Below are positions 18,166-25,424 of a stretch of 64,000 bases of DNA, piece by piece. The notes beneath the pieces were generated by a model that searched no databases, had not been told where the DNA came from, and saw only the letters and a list, made by a program, of their open reading frames with translations. Both the position numbers and the translations under genes were made by a program. This DNA is from DATAUD01 sp036268455 (GTDB lineage: Bacteria > Verrucomicrobiota > Verrucomicrobiia > Limisphaerales > Palsa-1400): assembly GCA_036268455.1 (NCBI GenBank), contig DATAUD010000062.1, forward strand, positions 1 through 64,000, read 5' to 3'. Every line of letters begins with the position of its first letter. Positions within the stretch are counted from its first letter, which is position 1.

Positions 18166-18705
18166 GTGAGTTTTTTTTCAACGATTGAAATGGAAACTCA
18201 GCGGCGCCATTTGCCGTTTCTGGTCATTGGCGGTCATGCGGTCAATTTATACGGTTTCGCAAGGGAAACGGCCGATTTGGATTTCCTGGCTTGCTCGGAC
18301 GATCGACTGTCATGGATCACATTATTTGCGGATCTTGGCTACGACATTTTCAGCGACGCTCTAAATTTCGTTCAACTGGCTTCGGATAAGGAGACGGCCT
18401 GGCCGGTGGATTTGATGTTCGTGCGGCCGGAGACATTCAAGCCGATGCTCGATGCCAGCCGCACGGTGGAATTCTACGGAACGACTTCGCGCATTCCCGC
18501 GTTGGAGCATCTTATCGCCTTAAAACTGCATGCGATAAAAAACACGCGGGCACATCGGTTTTTGAAGGACTTCCTCGATGTGGAGAACCTCATTCGCGTC
18601 AACCATCTGGACGTTAAATCGGAAAACATTCGCCGATTGTTCGAAAAATATGCTACACTGGAGCTGTATGAGAAAATGTCCGCCGCGCTCGATCCAGGAC
18701 AATGA
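18166..18705 (+). CDS. AbiEii-like nucleotidyltransferase
   Basis: The 179-residue protein has the minimal nucleotidyltransferase motif GGHAVNLYGF...RETADLDFL (residues 22-42), with the GG and D-x-D signature of the AbiEii/MNT superfamily. PVDLMFV (about 85) gives the third acidic position. The GTG start follows a poor ribosome binding site. A small acidic/basic protein overlaps its end by 38 bp. Enzymes of this family act as toxins in type IV toxin-antitoxin modules or modify tRNA; the small partner supports a two-gene module, but this is inference. Confidence 0.7.
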   Translation: MSFFSTIEMETQRRHLPFLVIGGHAVNLYGFARETADLDFLACSDDRLSWITLFADLGYDIFSDALNFVQLASDKETAWPVDLMFVRPETFKPMLDASRTVEFYGTTSRIPALEHLIALKLHAIKNTRAHRFLKDFLDVENLIRVNHLDVKSENIRRLFEKYATLELYEKMSAALDPGQ

Positions 18706-18874
18706 TACAACGCTGGAATTTCCGGCGGCGCCCGATTTTGTATCCGAGCTTCCGCGGATTAATCCCCAAGCCATGCTCGAGCGCATTGCCCAAGCGATGC
18801 CGTCGCGAAAGAAGCGCCCCGGTGAGGCTGCCCGCCGCGCCGCGGAGAAAATTCCAGTCGAGTTCGTGCTTTGA
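18668..18874 (+). CDS. Small protein overlapping the nucleotidyltransferase
   Basis: This 68-residue protein (MRKCPPRSIQD...) begins with an ATG inside the preceding gene, in another frame. It ends with a basic, Ala-rich helix (MPSRKKRPGEAARRAAEK). I recognise no family. Short proteins of this size often sit beside AbiEii-like nucleotidyltransferases, here downstream rather than upstream. A role as antitoxin or accessory subunit is plausible but unproven. It ends 38 nt before the convergent holB stop. Confidence 0.5.
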   Translation: MRKCPPRSIQDNDTTLEFPAAPDFVSELPRINPQAMLERIAQAMPSRKKRPGEAARRAAEKIPVEFVL

Positions 18875-18912
18875 TTCGGCCTTGCCGGGCAGTTTTCGCT
18901 TATTTTGGGCTT

Positions 18913-19941
18913 TCAGAGTTTTAATTTCAGCAGGCCGACTTCCAAAGCGAGAGCTTCCTGAACATTCGTATGGAGCTGCCGTTGCAGGCGGTCGATGATC
19001 TCCAGATTGGAAAGGGCGTCGGGCGGCGTAAGCCGGGTTGCGACAGCGCGGGTCGTGGCGGCCAAATTTGGGAAAGTGAGGAGGTCGGCGCCGGAAGTCA
19101 GGGTTTGGAGCCACGCGTCGCGAAGCCACCACTGGAGGACGCCTATCAAATCGGTGCGTTGGCGGCGGTACTCGGCCTCGATTGCGGCGGTCAGTTCGTC
19201 TTCGAGTTTGTCGCGCATTTTGGCTTCGAGATCGTCGTGGGTTTCCAAAGGTGAACGGGCGGTGAGGGCTTTTTCGATTTGCTCTTTTTGCTCGCCGAGC
19301 TTGCTCATGATCAGGCCGAGCAATCGGTATCGGCCAAGCAGACCACCCTTGCCGTCCGCGGCGGCGCTGCCGAAGGCCGAAAGCCACTCCAATTGACCGG
19401 ATTCAAAATGAACGCCTTCGCCGGCGAAACTGAGACGGAGGCAGCGGGACAAAATGGTTTCCAGGATGCGTTGCGGTTCGGTGGTGAGCAAAATCAGGAT
19501 GGATTTTGGAGGCGGCTCTTCGAGCGTTTTCAAAAAGGCGTTGGCGGCGGCGATATTCAAGCGGTCTGCGCCGACGATGACGCCGACTTTGAATTCGGCG
19601 ACCGTTGGCTTGAGGTTCATCGTCTGCATCAATTCCCGCATTTGGTCGATGGTGACGATTCGGGATTTGGATTCTGGGCGAATCCAGAGGACGTCGGGAT
19701 GATTGGCGGTATCGATGCGGCGGCAACTGTCGCATTTGTCGCAAGAATCGAGGGCAAGGCCATTGGAGCCGCGGCGCGGGGGGTTCTGGCAATTGAGCGT
19801 TTTGGCCAGGGTGCGGGCCACGCCTTCCAATTCGCCGATGGAACTGCCGGTGAAAAGGTAGGCGTGAGCGAGGCGATTGCGCTCCAGACTGCGCTGGAGC
19901 AGTTGGGCGACTCTGGTTTGCTCTGGAAAATCGGAGAACAT
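18913..19941 (-). CDS. holB: DNA polymerase III delta' subunit
   Basis: This is the clamp-loader delta' subunit (342 residues). The AAA+ domain starts HAYLFTGSSIGELEG, with a degenerate P-loop as usual for delta'. A zinc-binding cysteine set CDKCDSC (about 65-71) follows, then the sensor-1 region ANAFLKTLEEPP and the SRC motif ILSRCLRLSF. The C-terminal helical domain is present. The ATG is 10 nt downstream of the shared 39-nt promoter-like element. It stands alone, convergent with the nucleotidyltransferase pair. Confidence 0.92.
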   Translation of the reverse strand: MFSDFPEQTRVAQLLQRSLERNRLAHAYLFTGSSIGELEGVARTLAKTLNCQNPPRRGSNGLALDSCDKCDSCRRIDTANHPDVLWIRPESKSRIVTIDQMRELMQTMNLKPTVAEFKVGVIVGADRLNIAAANAFLKTLEEPPPKSILILLTTEPQRILETILSRCLRLSFAGEGVHFESGQLEWLSAFGSAAADGKGGLLGRYRLLGLIMSKLGEQKEQIEKALTARSPLETHDDLEAKMRDKLEDELTAAIEAEYRRQRTDLIGVLQWWLRDAWLQTLTSGADLLTFPNLAATTRAVATRLTPPDALSNLEIIDRLQRQLHTNVQEALALEVGLLKLKL

Positions 19942-19951
19942 GTCAGGTCTC

Positions 19952-19990
19952 TTGTTTTTTCAATTTATGGGCGGCGCAGCATTAAAGCAG
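19952..19990 (-). promoter_or_regulatory. 39-nt promoter-like element, copy 2 (holB)
   Basis: On the minus strand this reads CTGCTTTAAT, then GCTGCGCCGCCCATAAATTG, then AAAAAACAA, and ends 10 bases before the holB ATG. TAAATT lies 17 nt after the first hexamer. Length and spacing equal those of copies 1 and 3, and identity with copy 3 is high outside the CG-rich centre. Confidence 0.6.
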
Positions 19991-20058
19991 CAAATATTTT
20001 GGGATTGTGTTGGGAAATTAAAATGACGTATTCACCATATTTTTCTTGCGCAGATTAT

Positions 20059-20077
20059 GTGACGTAAGTAACGTCAC
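20059..20077 (+). promoter_or_regulatory. Perfect palindrome at the methyltransferase start
   Basis: GTGACGT-AAGTA-ACGTCAC is a 7-5-7 perfect inverted repeat ending four bases before the ATG at 20082. It occupies the leader and ribosome binding site region. Given the ribbon-helix-helix-like N-terminus of the encoded methyltransferase, it is a good candidate autoregulatory operator. Confidence 0.6.
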
Positions 20078-20081
20078 GTCT

Positions 20082-21266
20082 ATGGCGCATCATGGTCAGT
20101 CGGGACGGATAGTGATTGATGTCGAACCGGAGTTGAAGAGGCTTTTTTATTCGGCGCTTTCGCTTTCTGGCATCACTCTCAAGGATTGGTTTATAAAGGC
20201 GGCGGCTGAGTATTGTGAGGAAAAGAAGCAGCCATCGTTTTTCCGCGAGGCCCAATACGGTCGGAATCGGCGCAGCAAAACGTTAGCGCTCCGCGAGGAA
20301 TTTCAGGGAGACGTTGAAAAGGTCGCTGTGGCGGCCAGTAATGGGAAGAGTGAGAAATATACGGTCGTTTCAATGTTTTCCGGCTGCGGTGGCATGGATC
20401 TCGGTTTCACCGGGGGTTTCGACGTGTTCGGGCGGCGCTACCGGTCACTTCCGTTTGAAATTGTATGGGCGAACGATCTCAACGGGGCGGCTTGCAAGAC
20501 CTACGAGCGGAACTTAGGACGCGAGATTCATCGCGGCGATGTCTGGGAACTAATAGGGACTCTTCCTGAAACGGCTGACGTGCTGATCGGCGGTTTTCCA
20601 TGCCAAGATATTTCTGTGAACGGGAAGCGAGCTGGAGTGAACGGCGCCCGTTCCGGCCTTTATAAAGCGATGATCGAGGCGATTCGGAGGGTTAAGCCAA
20701 AAGTATTCGTCGCCGAAAATGTCAAAGCCCTGTTAAAGCACGAGGGCTGGCTTAAGCAAGTGTTGGCGGATTTCAACCAACTTGGATACAAGATTCACTA
20801 CCAACTATACCAGGCCGCCAATTATGGAATCCCGCAAACCAGGGAACGTGTGATGTTTGTGGGAACACGCGCGGACGTTAAGCCTTTTGTTCCTCCCGCG
20901 CTTGAGAGAAACGCCGCAAACTGGATGACGGCCAGGGATGCCATCAGTGACTTAGAAAATGTCGGCGAGTCTCCCGCAATCAATCATATCTGGAGCTTGG
21001 CCGAAATCAGCCCCGAACAAGGCAATCGCAAGCTTATTGCCGAGCGTCCGGGCTACACGATTCGAGCTGAATGCCATGGAAATATCCAGTGGCACTACAA
21101 ACTGCCTCGACGGGTTTCGATGCGGGAAGCCGCAAGATTTCAGTCTTTCCCTGACAGATTCGTTTTCGTTTGCGGGCTGAGAGAAACCGAGAGGCAGGTA
21201 GGGAATGCGGTCCCGCCAGTGTTGGCCTGGCAGGTCGCAAACTCGGTGCTTTCCTGCTTAGGTTAA
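20082..21266 (+). CDS. DNA (cytosine-5-)-methyltransferase with ribbon-helix-helix-like N-terminus
   Basis: The 394-residue enzyme methylates cytosine C5 to protect DNA from its paired nuclease. Motifs are in standard order: I (SMFSGCGGMDLGF, about 97), IV (GGFPCQDIS, catalytic C174), VI (AENV, 211), VIII (QTRERVMFVG), IX (SMREAARFQSFPD) and X (RQVGNAVPPVLA). The target-recognition region lies between VIII and IX. The first 50 residues (RIVIDVEPELKR, SGITLKDWFIKAA) look like a ribbon-helix-helix DNA-binding domain, not part of the catalytic core. The ATG at 20082 is chosen since an upstream start at 20046 would place the palindrome inside the coding region. The stop overlaps the convergent nuclease stop at a TTAA. 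Confidence 0.92.
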   Translation: MAHHGQSGRIVIDVEPELKRLFYSALSLSGITLKDWFIKAAAEYCEEKKQPSFFREAQYGRNRRSKTLALREEFQGDVEKVAVAASNGKSEKYTVVSMFSGCGGMDLGFTGGFDVFGRRYRSLPFEIVWANDLNGAACKTYERNLGREIHRGDVWELIGTLPETADVLIGGFPCQDISVNGKRAGVNGARSGLYKAMIEAIRRVKPKVFVAENVKALLKHEGWLKQVLADFNQLGYKIHYQLYQAANYGIPQTRERVMFVGTRADVKPFVPPALERNAANWMTARDAISDLENVGESPAINHIWSLAEISPEQGNRKLIAERPGYTIRAECHGNIQWHYKLPRRVSMREAARFQSFPDRFVFVCGLRETERQVGNAVPPVLAWQVANSVLSCLG

Positions 21267-22258
21267 CTTTTAAAAAGGAGATCAGATGGCGTCCATGACG
21301 GGTCGGCGACCTTCGCGTAAACATCGGCCATTTTGAGCCATTCCTCGATTCGTTTTTCAGGCGGAATGTTGCGCCCCCAGTATTCGACAAACAGTCTTGA
21401 CTCAAGATAGCTGGCGGCCTCGGTCATTTGCGGCTGAATTCTCTGGAGGGCTTTTTGCACGTAGATGCCGCCGCGCTCCGGGCCGGCTGCGCTGCCGGCT
21501 GAGAATGCGTCCCGCGTCGCCAGCACACCGCGGTACGTGAGCAGATACATGATAGGATCGGTGTATTTGGTTCGGTTGCGGCTGGAGCCGACGATTTGCG
21601 GGCAGAGCAGCGATGCTTCGCCACGCATTTTGAGCTTTTCCGCAAGGGGTAGATTAGAGAAAAGCTTAACCTGAACGGGAAGCGAGTGGCCTTCGTCTGG
21701 CTTTTCTTCCAGCCACCAAAGGCGCTCACCGCGCTTGAGGCGGTTTCGGGCGTACTCGCGGACATGCTTCATTCGGCCTTCTTCCGGCAGGTTAGAGAAT
21801 TCTTCGTACGTAATGCCAAATTTTGTGAAAAGGGATTCTTTCGCGTCGATGTCCACTTCGAACCGAGGAACGTGTGATGTCCTGACGTGCATCACACACT
21901 CCTCGTAGCGACCCCAACGGACGCCTGGATCGCCAGCCATTTTTCCAAAGACGACATAAATGCGCTTTACGTCTTTGCTCCTGAAGCTTTCAAAGACGCT
22001 ATTGGCTACTGAGCGCCAAGTATCGTTGACGGTGAACTTTACTTCGATGCCGAATTCACCAAGCACAATGTCGGGAAAGCCAAAGGGATGCGGTGAGAAG
22101 TCCACGGAAATTTTAAACTGCTCCAGAAGATCCCGGATAACTTCACGGACTCGATTCTCAAAAATCTTGGAATCGCCGTACCTTTTGCCCGCCCTGCATT
22201 CGGCTGTCATCCGATTGCAAAGTTCATCAAGTAGTTTCTCGAAGTCTTCAGTACGCAA
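21263..22258 (-). CDS. Type II restriction endonuclease (PD-(D/E)XK fold)
   Basis: The 331-residue protein carries FPDIVLGEFGIEVKF, fitting a PD-(D/E)XK centre with D63, E72 and K74. An N-terminal helical region (1-50) precedes it, and the rest contains long charged helices. It is placed directly between vsr and a cytosine methyltransferase, so it is almost certainly the cognate nuclease; its recognition site is unknown. The start is a TTG 9 bases after the vsr stop, in an operon with vsr. Its stop shares bases with the methyltransferase stop on the other strand. Confidence 0.8.
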   Translation of the reverse strand: MRTEDFEKLLDELCNRMTAECRAGKRYGDSKIFENRVREVIRDLLEQFKISVDFSPHPFGFPDIVLGEFGIEVKFTVNDTWRSVANSVFESFRSKDVKRIYVVFGKMAGDPGVRWGRYEECVMHVRTSHVPRFEVDIDAKESLFTKFGITYEEFSNLPEEGRMKHVREYARNRLKRGERLWWLEEKPDEGHSLPVQVKLFSNLPLAEKLKMRGEASLLCPQIVGSSRNRTKYTDPIMYLLTYRGVLATRDAFSAGSAAGPERGGIYVQKALQRIQPQMTEAASYLESRLFVEYWGRNIPPEKRIEEWLKMADVYAKVADPSWTPSDLLFKS

Positions 22259-22267
22259 TGGGCCGTT

Positions 22268-22687
22268 TTACTGGGTCCGACGGTGGTTTGCAAGGATGCC
22301 CTGAAGTCTGGAAATCACGGTCGGAGAGCGAAGCGAATGCTCCCAGATACGGTGGACACGCCAGCCACCACGGCGCAAAAGGGCGCATACAGCTTTATCC
22401 CTGGCGCGATTGCGGCTAATTTTGGGTTGCCAGTAGGCACCGCGAGACTTGGGCATACGGCAGTGCCAGCGGCAGCCATGCCAGAAACATCCGTCGATGA
22501 AAACGGCGAGCCGGGCATGTCGAAAAACGAAATCCGGCCGACCTGGCAATCGCTGATTTCTGCGCCAGCCGGTAATTCCGGCGGCGCGAAAAAGGGCAAC
22601 GAGCTTCAACTCCGTGGTTTTGTTACCACGCGAGCGAATGGCAGCCATTACTTGAGAACGTTTGGCTTTTGAAACAGTGTCGGCCAT
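22268..22687 (-). CDS. vsr: Very-short-patch mismatch repair endonuclease
   Basis: Vsr nicks DNA at T:G mismatches that arise when 5-methylcytosine deaminates. The 139-residue protein shows the family landmarks: SKAKRSQVMAAIRSRGNKTTE at the N-terminus, PGRPDFVF with the catalytic aspartate, and FIDGCFWHGCRWH with zinc/metal ligands. RGGWRVHRIWEH lies near the C-terminus. Length is normal. It is upstream of the nuclease gene and completes a methyltransferase-nuclease-Vsr island. Confidence 0.94.
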   Translation of the reverse strand: MADTVSKAKRSQVMAAIRSRGNKTTELKLVALFRAAGITGWRRNQRLPGRPDFVFRHARLAVFIDGCFWHGCRWHCRMPKSRGAYWQPKISRNRARDKAVCALLRRGGWRVHRIWEHSLRSPTVISRLQGILANHRRTQ

Positions 22688-22733
22688 TGAGTGGAGTTTA
22701 GGACTGCCAGCGAAATTTATCGCGCAGAGCTGA

Positions 22734-23141
22734 TCAGTCCGTGGGTTTCTGGTCGATTTGTTTGACGGCCAGCGGAATGCTCGATAAGGGTTGGCCGTCC
22801 ATCGACAAATCGACGGAGTAGAGGCCGATTTTGTCGAGCTTCAATTGCTGGATGTTGACGATGAAATTGCGGGAAATAAAGGTGGCGTCGGGCGGGAAAA
22901 TGACTTCGACCGGGACGTCCATGCTGTCCATGATGGGCTGGCCGTCTTCATCGACGAAATTGAGGACGAGTTTGTGCCGGCCCTCCTCCATGCGGTCAAA
23001 CGCGATGCGGGTGGCAATGGAGCACTGCGGATGCTGCGCGGGCATTTGAGGGGCGTAAATGGTGTCGAAGGTTCCGAGCAGATTGAGTTTGCCGTTGTAA
23101 TCCGTTGCCGCGTCGCACAAGACCGCCACCTGAATCGTCAT
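22734..23141 (-). CDS. DUF6941-like conserved protein
   Basis: This 135-residue soluble protein has the typical DUF6941 start IQVAVLCDAATDYNGKLNLLG, followed by TFDTIYAP and a beta-rich body with HKLVLNFVDEDG and SRNFIVNIQQLK. Its function is unknown. The ATG at 23141 is chosen because residues before it are encoded within the shared 39-nt promoter-like element. It is transcribed away from the GntR/LacI regulator. Confidence 0.7.
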   Translation of the reverse strand: MTIQVAVLCDAATDYNGKLNLLGTFDTIYAPQMPAQHPQCSIATRIAFDRMEEGRHKLVLNFVDEDGQPIMDSMDVPVEVIFPPDATFISRNFIVNIQQLKLDKIGLYSVDLSMDGQPLSSIPLAVKQIDQKPTD

Positions 23142-23148
23142 AATAATT

Positions 23149-23187
23149 TTGTTTTTCCAATTTAGGGGCGAGGGGGGATTAAAGCAG
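23149..23187 (-). promoter_or_regulatory. 39-nt promoter-like element, copy 3 (DUF6941 gene)
   Basis: On the minus strand this reads CTGCTTTAAT, then CCCCCCTCGCCCCTAAATTG, then GAAAAACAA, seven bases before the ATG at 23141. TAAATT is 17 nt after the first hexamer, as in copy 2. Confidence 0.6.
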
Positions 23188-23249
23188 CATTTATTTGTGG
23201 AGGTTATGCGGCCAGTCATTATCATTGGGGTCGCGAAACAGATGTCTCG

Positions 23250-24344
23250 ATGGAAGGCCTGCCAAAACGAACCAGTCTAGTCACTGAAACGGCCCTCACT
23301 TTGAAGGAATGGATTGGCTCGAAGGTGCTGAGGGGAACGTTGCCAGGGGAGTTGCCGTTGAGGAATCGGCTGAGGGTCAGTCGCGACACGCTTCGGCTTG
23401 CGTTGAAATCGCTGGAACGGGAGGGTTGGGTGACGCCAGCCGCGCAAGGCCGACAGAGACAAGTGCTTAAGCCGCGGCGTCACGGGCGGAAGGCTCCTTC
23501 GGCCCATTTGCCGGTGACTTTTCTGTCACCATTCCCGATTGTGGATCGGATCATACTTCTGGAGATGGAGGACTTGCGGAAGCATTTGGCTGAAGAAGGA
23601 CGCGAATTGCAGTTTCTTTCGCCGCGGGTTTTTCAGATGGCCAATCCTCACCGGCACCTTGCGCGGCTTGTGGAGGAAAATGCCTCGGCCGCGTGGATCC
23701 TGCACTTTGTGGGGCGGACGGCGCAACGCTGGTTTGAGGAGCAAGGGATTCCGACGTTTGTCTATGGGACGCCGTATCCGGGAGTGAACCTGCCTTTCGT
23801 GGTCAATGATTGGGAAGCGGCGGCGTATCATGCGGGGTTGCAATTGATCCGGCACGGGCATCGGAATGTGGGGGTTCTCAGTTTTATAGAACCGGTTCCG
23901 GGGGCGCTGGCGGTGGTGGAAGGGGTGCGGCGGGCGCTGGCGACGGCGGCGCCTCGGGCGGAGCTGCTGGTGTTCCAGGACGATCGCACGCCAAAGTCCG
24001 TCGTTCGCTCGCTGGAGATGGCTTTTGAAAACAAGCCCACGCCGACGGCGCTTGTGCTCAGCGGATCGAGCCAACTGCTGACGAGCCTTTCGTGGATGGT
24101 GTCGCGGCGCATTGGGGTGCCGGCGGACGTTTCGTTGATTTGCATTCCGAGCGATACGTGGTTTCAAGATTTATATCCGCCTGTTTGCCATTATGAAAAC
24201 AACTCGACGATGTTCGCGCATTATATTTGCCGGCGGGTGATGGAATTGGTGGAAACGGGCAGGATCATCCGGAAATCGATTCGCGTGCCATTGGAATACA
24301 AGCGCGGCGAGAGCATCGGGCCGGCGCCCATTCGGGCGGGATGA
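23250..24344 (+). CDS. GntR-type HTH regulator with LacI/periplasmic-binding-like sensor domain
   Basis: The 364-residue regulator has a GntR winged HTH (about 15-75; GELPLRNRLRVSRDTLRLALKSL read in parts) joined to a LacI-type ligand domain (about 85-355). Sensor features are VVNDWEAAAYHAGLQLIRHGHRNVGVL and ALVLSGSSQLL, and the end matches the LacI core. This hybrid is frequent in Verrucomicrobiota and Planctomycetota and usually senses sugars. No carbohydrate operon is adjacent; the next gene is a prepilin-like protein on the same strand, so its target is unclear. Confidence 0.85.
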   Translation: MEGLPKRTSLVTETALTLKEWIGSKVLRGTLPGELPLRNRLRVSRDTLRLALKSLEREGWVTPAAQGRQRQVLKPRRHGRKAPSAHLPVTFLSPFPIVDRIILLEMEDLRKHLAEEGRELQFLSPRVFQMANPHRHLARLVEENASAAWILHFVGRTAQRWFEEQGIPTFVYGTPYPGVNLPFVVNDWEAAAYHAGLQLIRHGHRNVGVLSFIEPVPGALAVVEGVRRALATAAPRAELLVFQDDRTPKSVVRSLEMAFENKPTPTALVLSGSSQLLTSLSWMVSRRIGVPADVSLICIPSDTWFQDLYPPVCHYENNSTMFAHYICRRVMELVETGRIIRKSIRVPLEYKRGESIGPAPIRAG

Positions 24345-24464
24345 GGTTTCCCCGCGCACTTGTCTTGTTTCCAGACAAGCCGAATCTCCTTCCAGCGGTT
24401 TAAGGGACGTGAGAGGCTTGCCTGTGTCCCAAACGGCACGGCGAGGTCCCAGACACACTGTAAA

Positions 24465-25355
24465 TTGAAACGACCCATTAAACAATTTCAGACAACGGAT
24501 AAAAGGAGTGGCTGGCCGGTTTGCCCGCAATCCTGCCAAGGCTTTACACTGATTGAGCTTTTGGTGGTGATCGCGATTATCGCCATTTTGGCGGCGCTGC
24601 TGCTGCCCTCTTTGGCAAAATCGAAGCAACAGGCGCAGGGAATCGATTGCCTAAACAACAGCAAAGAGTTGCTGCTGGCATGGACGATGTATTTTGGCGA
24701 TTTTCGTGAGGTTTTACCCTATAACGTACCGGCGTCCACCGGGAACAAGGGCGGGTGGGTCAACGGTATCATGAGTTGGGGGAACAGCTCGGACAATACG
24801 AATGTCGCGTTGATGATGTCGGGGCAAATGGGCCCGTACGCGAGAAATCCGGGAATTTACCATTGTCCGGCGGACATGAGCGTGGCGACGGGTCAAACCA
24901 TCGCCAGGGTAAGGAGCATCTCGATGAGTTTTGCCGTTGGCGACAAATCGATAACAGGATCTGGGCAACGCGTTTACGATCCAAGTTATCCGGCCGATCC
25001 CGGTCTTTGGCCGAATTTCCTCCGATCGAGTGAGTTCAGGGTGCCGGCAATGACGTGGGTGTTTGTCGATGAGCATCCAGACAGCATCAATGACGGTTTT
25101 ATGTGCCCGCCGACTGGCAGTACTGATACTACACAATGGGGAGACATGGTTGCTTCGTATCACAACGGCGCGGCGGGTTTTGCCTTTGCGGACGGCCATG
25201 CGGAAATCCACAAGTGGTTGCAATCCCAGACGGACCATCCCGTCGTGAAAAATGAGTCATGGCTTCCTTGGCCGGCGACGTACCCGTTTACGGACCTCCT
25301 TTGGGTGGAAGACCATCTATCGCCTGTTTTGGTTAACCCGCAAGTTGGGCAGTAG
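24465..25355 (+). CDS. Type II secretion/prepilin-like protein with H-X9-DG motif
   Basis: A class III leader ends in CQG, followed by FTLIELLVVIAIIAILAALLLPSL, the hydrophobic stretch cut and methylated by PilD-type peptidases. The C-terminal domain has HNGAAGFAFADGH, the H-X9-DG signature of this large Verrucomicrobiota/Planctomycetota family. The TTG at 24465 gives a 35-residue leader; an upstream TTG at 24360 would add 35 residues. Conserved cysteines (DCLNNSKEL, YHCPAD) fit a globular exported domain. Such proteins occur in many copies next to secreted proteins, as here. Confidence 0.85.
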   Translation: MKRPIKQFQTTDKRSGWPVCPQSCQGFTLIELLVVIAIIAILAALLLPSLAKSKQQAQGIDCLNNSKELLLAWTMYFGDFREVLPYNVPASTGNKGGWVNGIMSWGNSSDNTNVALMMSGQMGPYARNPGIYHCPADMSVATGQTIARVRSISMSFAVGDKSITGSGQRVYDPSYPADPGLWPNFLRSSEFRVPAMTWVFVDEHPDSINDGFMCPPTGSTDTTQWGDMVASYHNGAAGFAFADGHAEIHKWLQSQTDHPVVKNESWLPWPATYPFTDLLWVEDHLSPVLVNPQVGQ

Positions 25356-25424
25356 CGTTTTGGATTTCGCTCGTTCGGCGAGCTTGGGAAAAATCGGAAG
25401 TCAACAACAAACAAGACATAACCT

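Noticed and set aside
18092..18169. 25-residue frame overlapping the nucleotidyltransferase start (GTGA)
   Set aside because: Too short, basic and unsupported; may be a leader peptide but nothing shows it.
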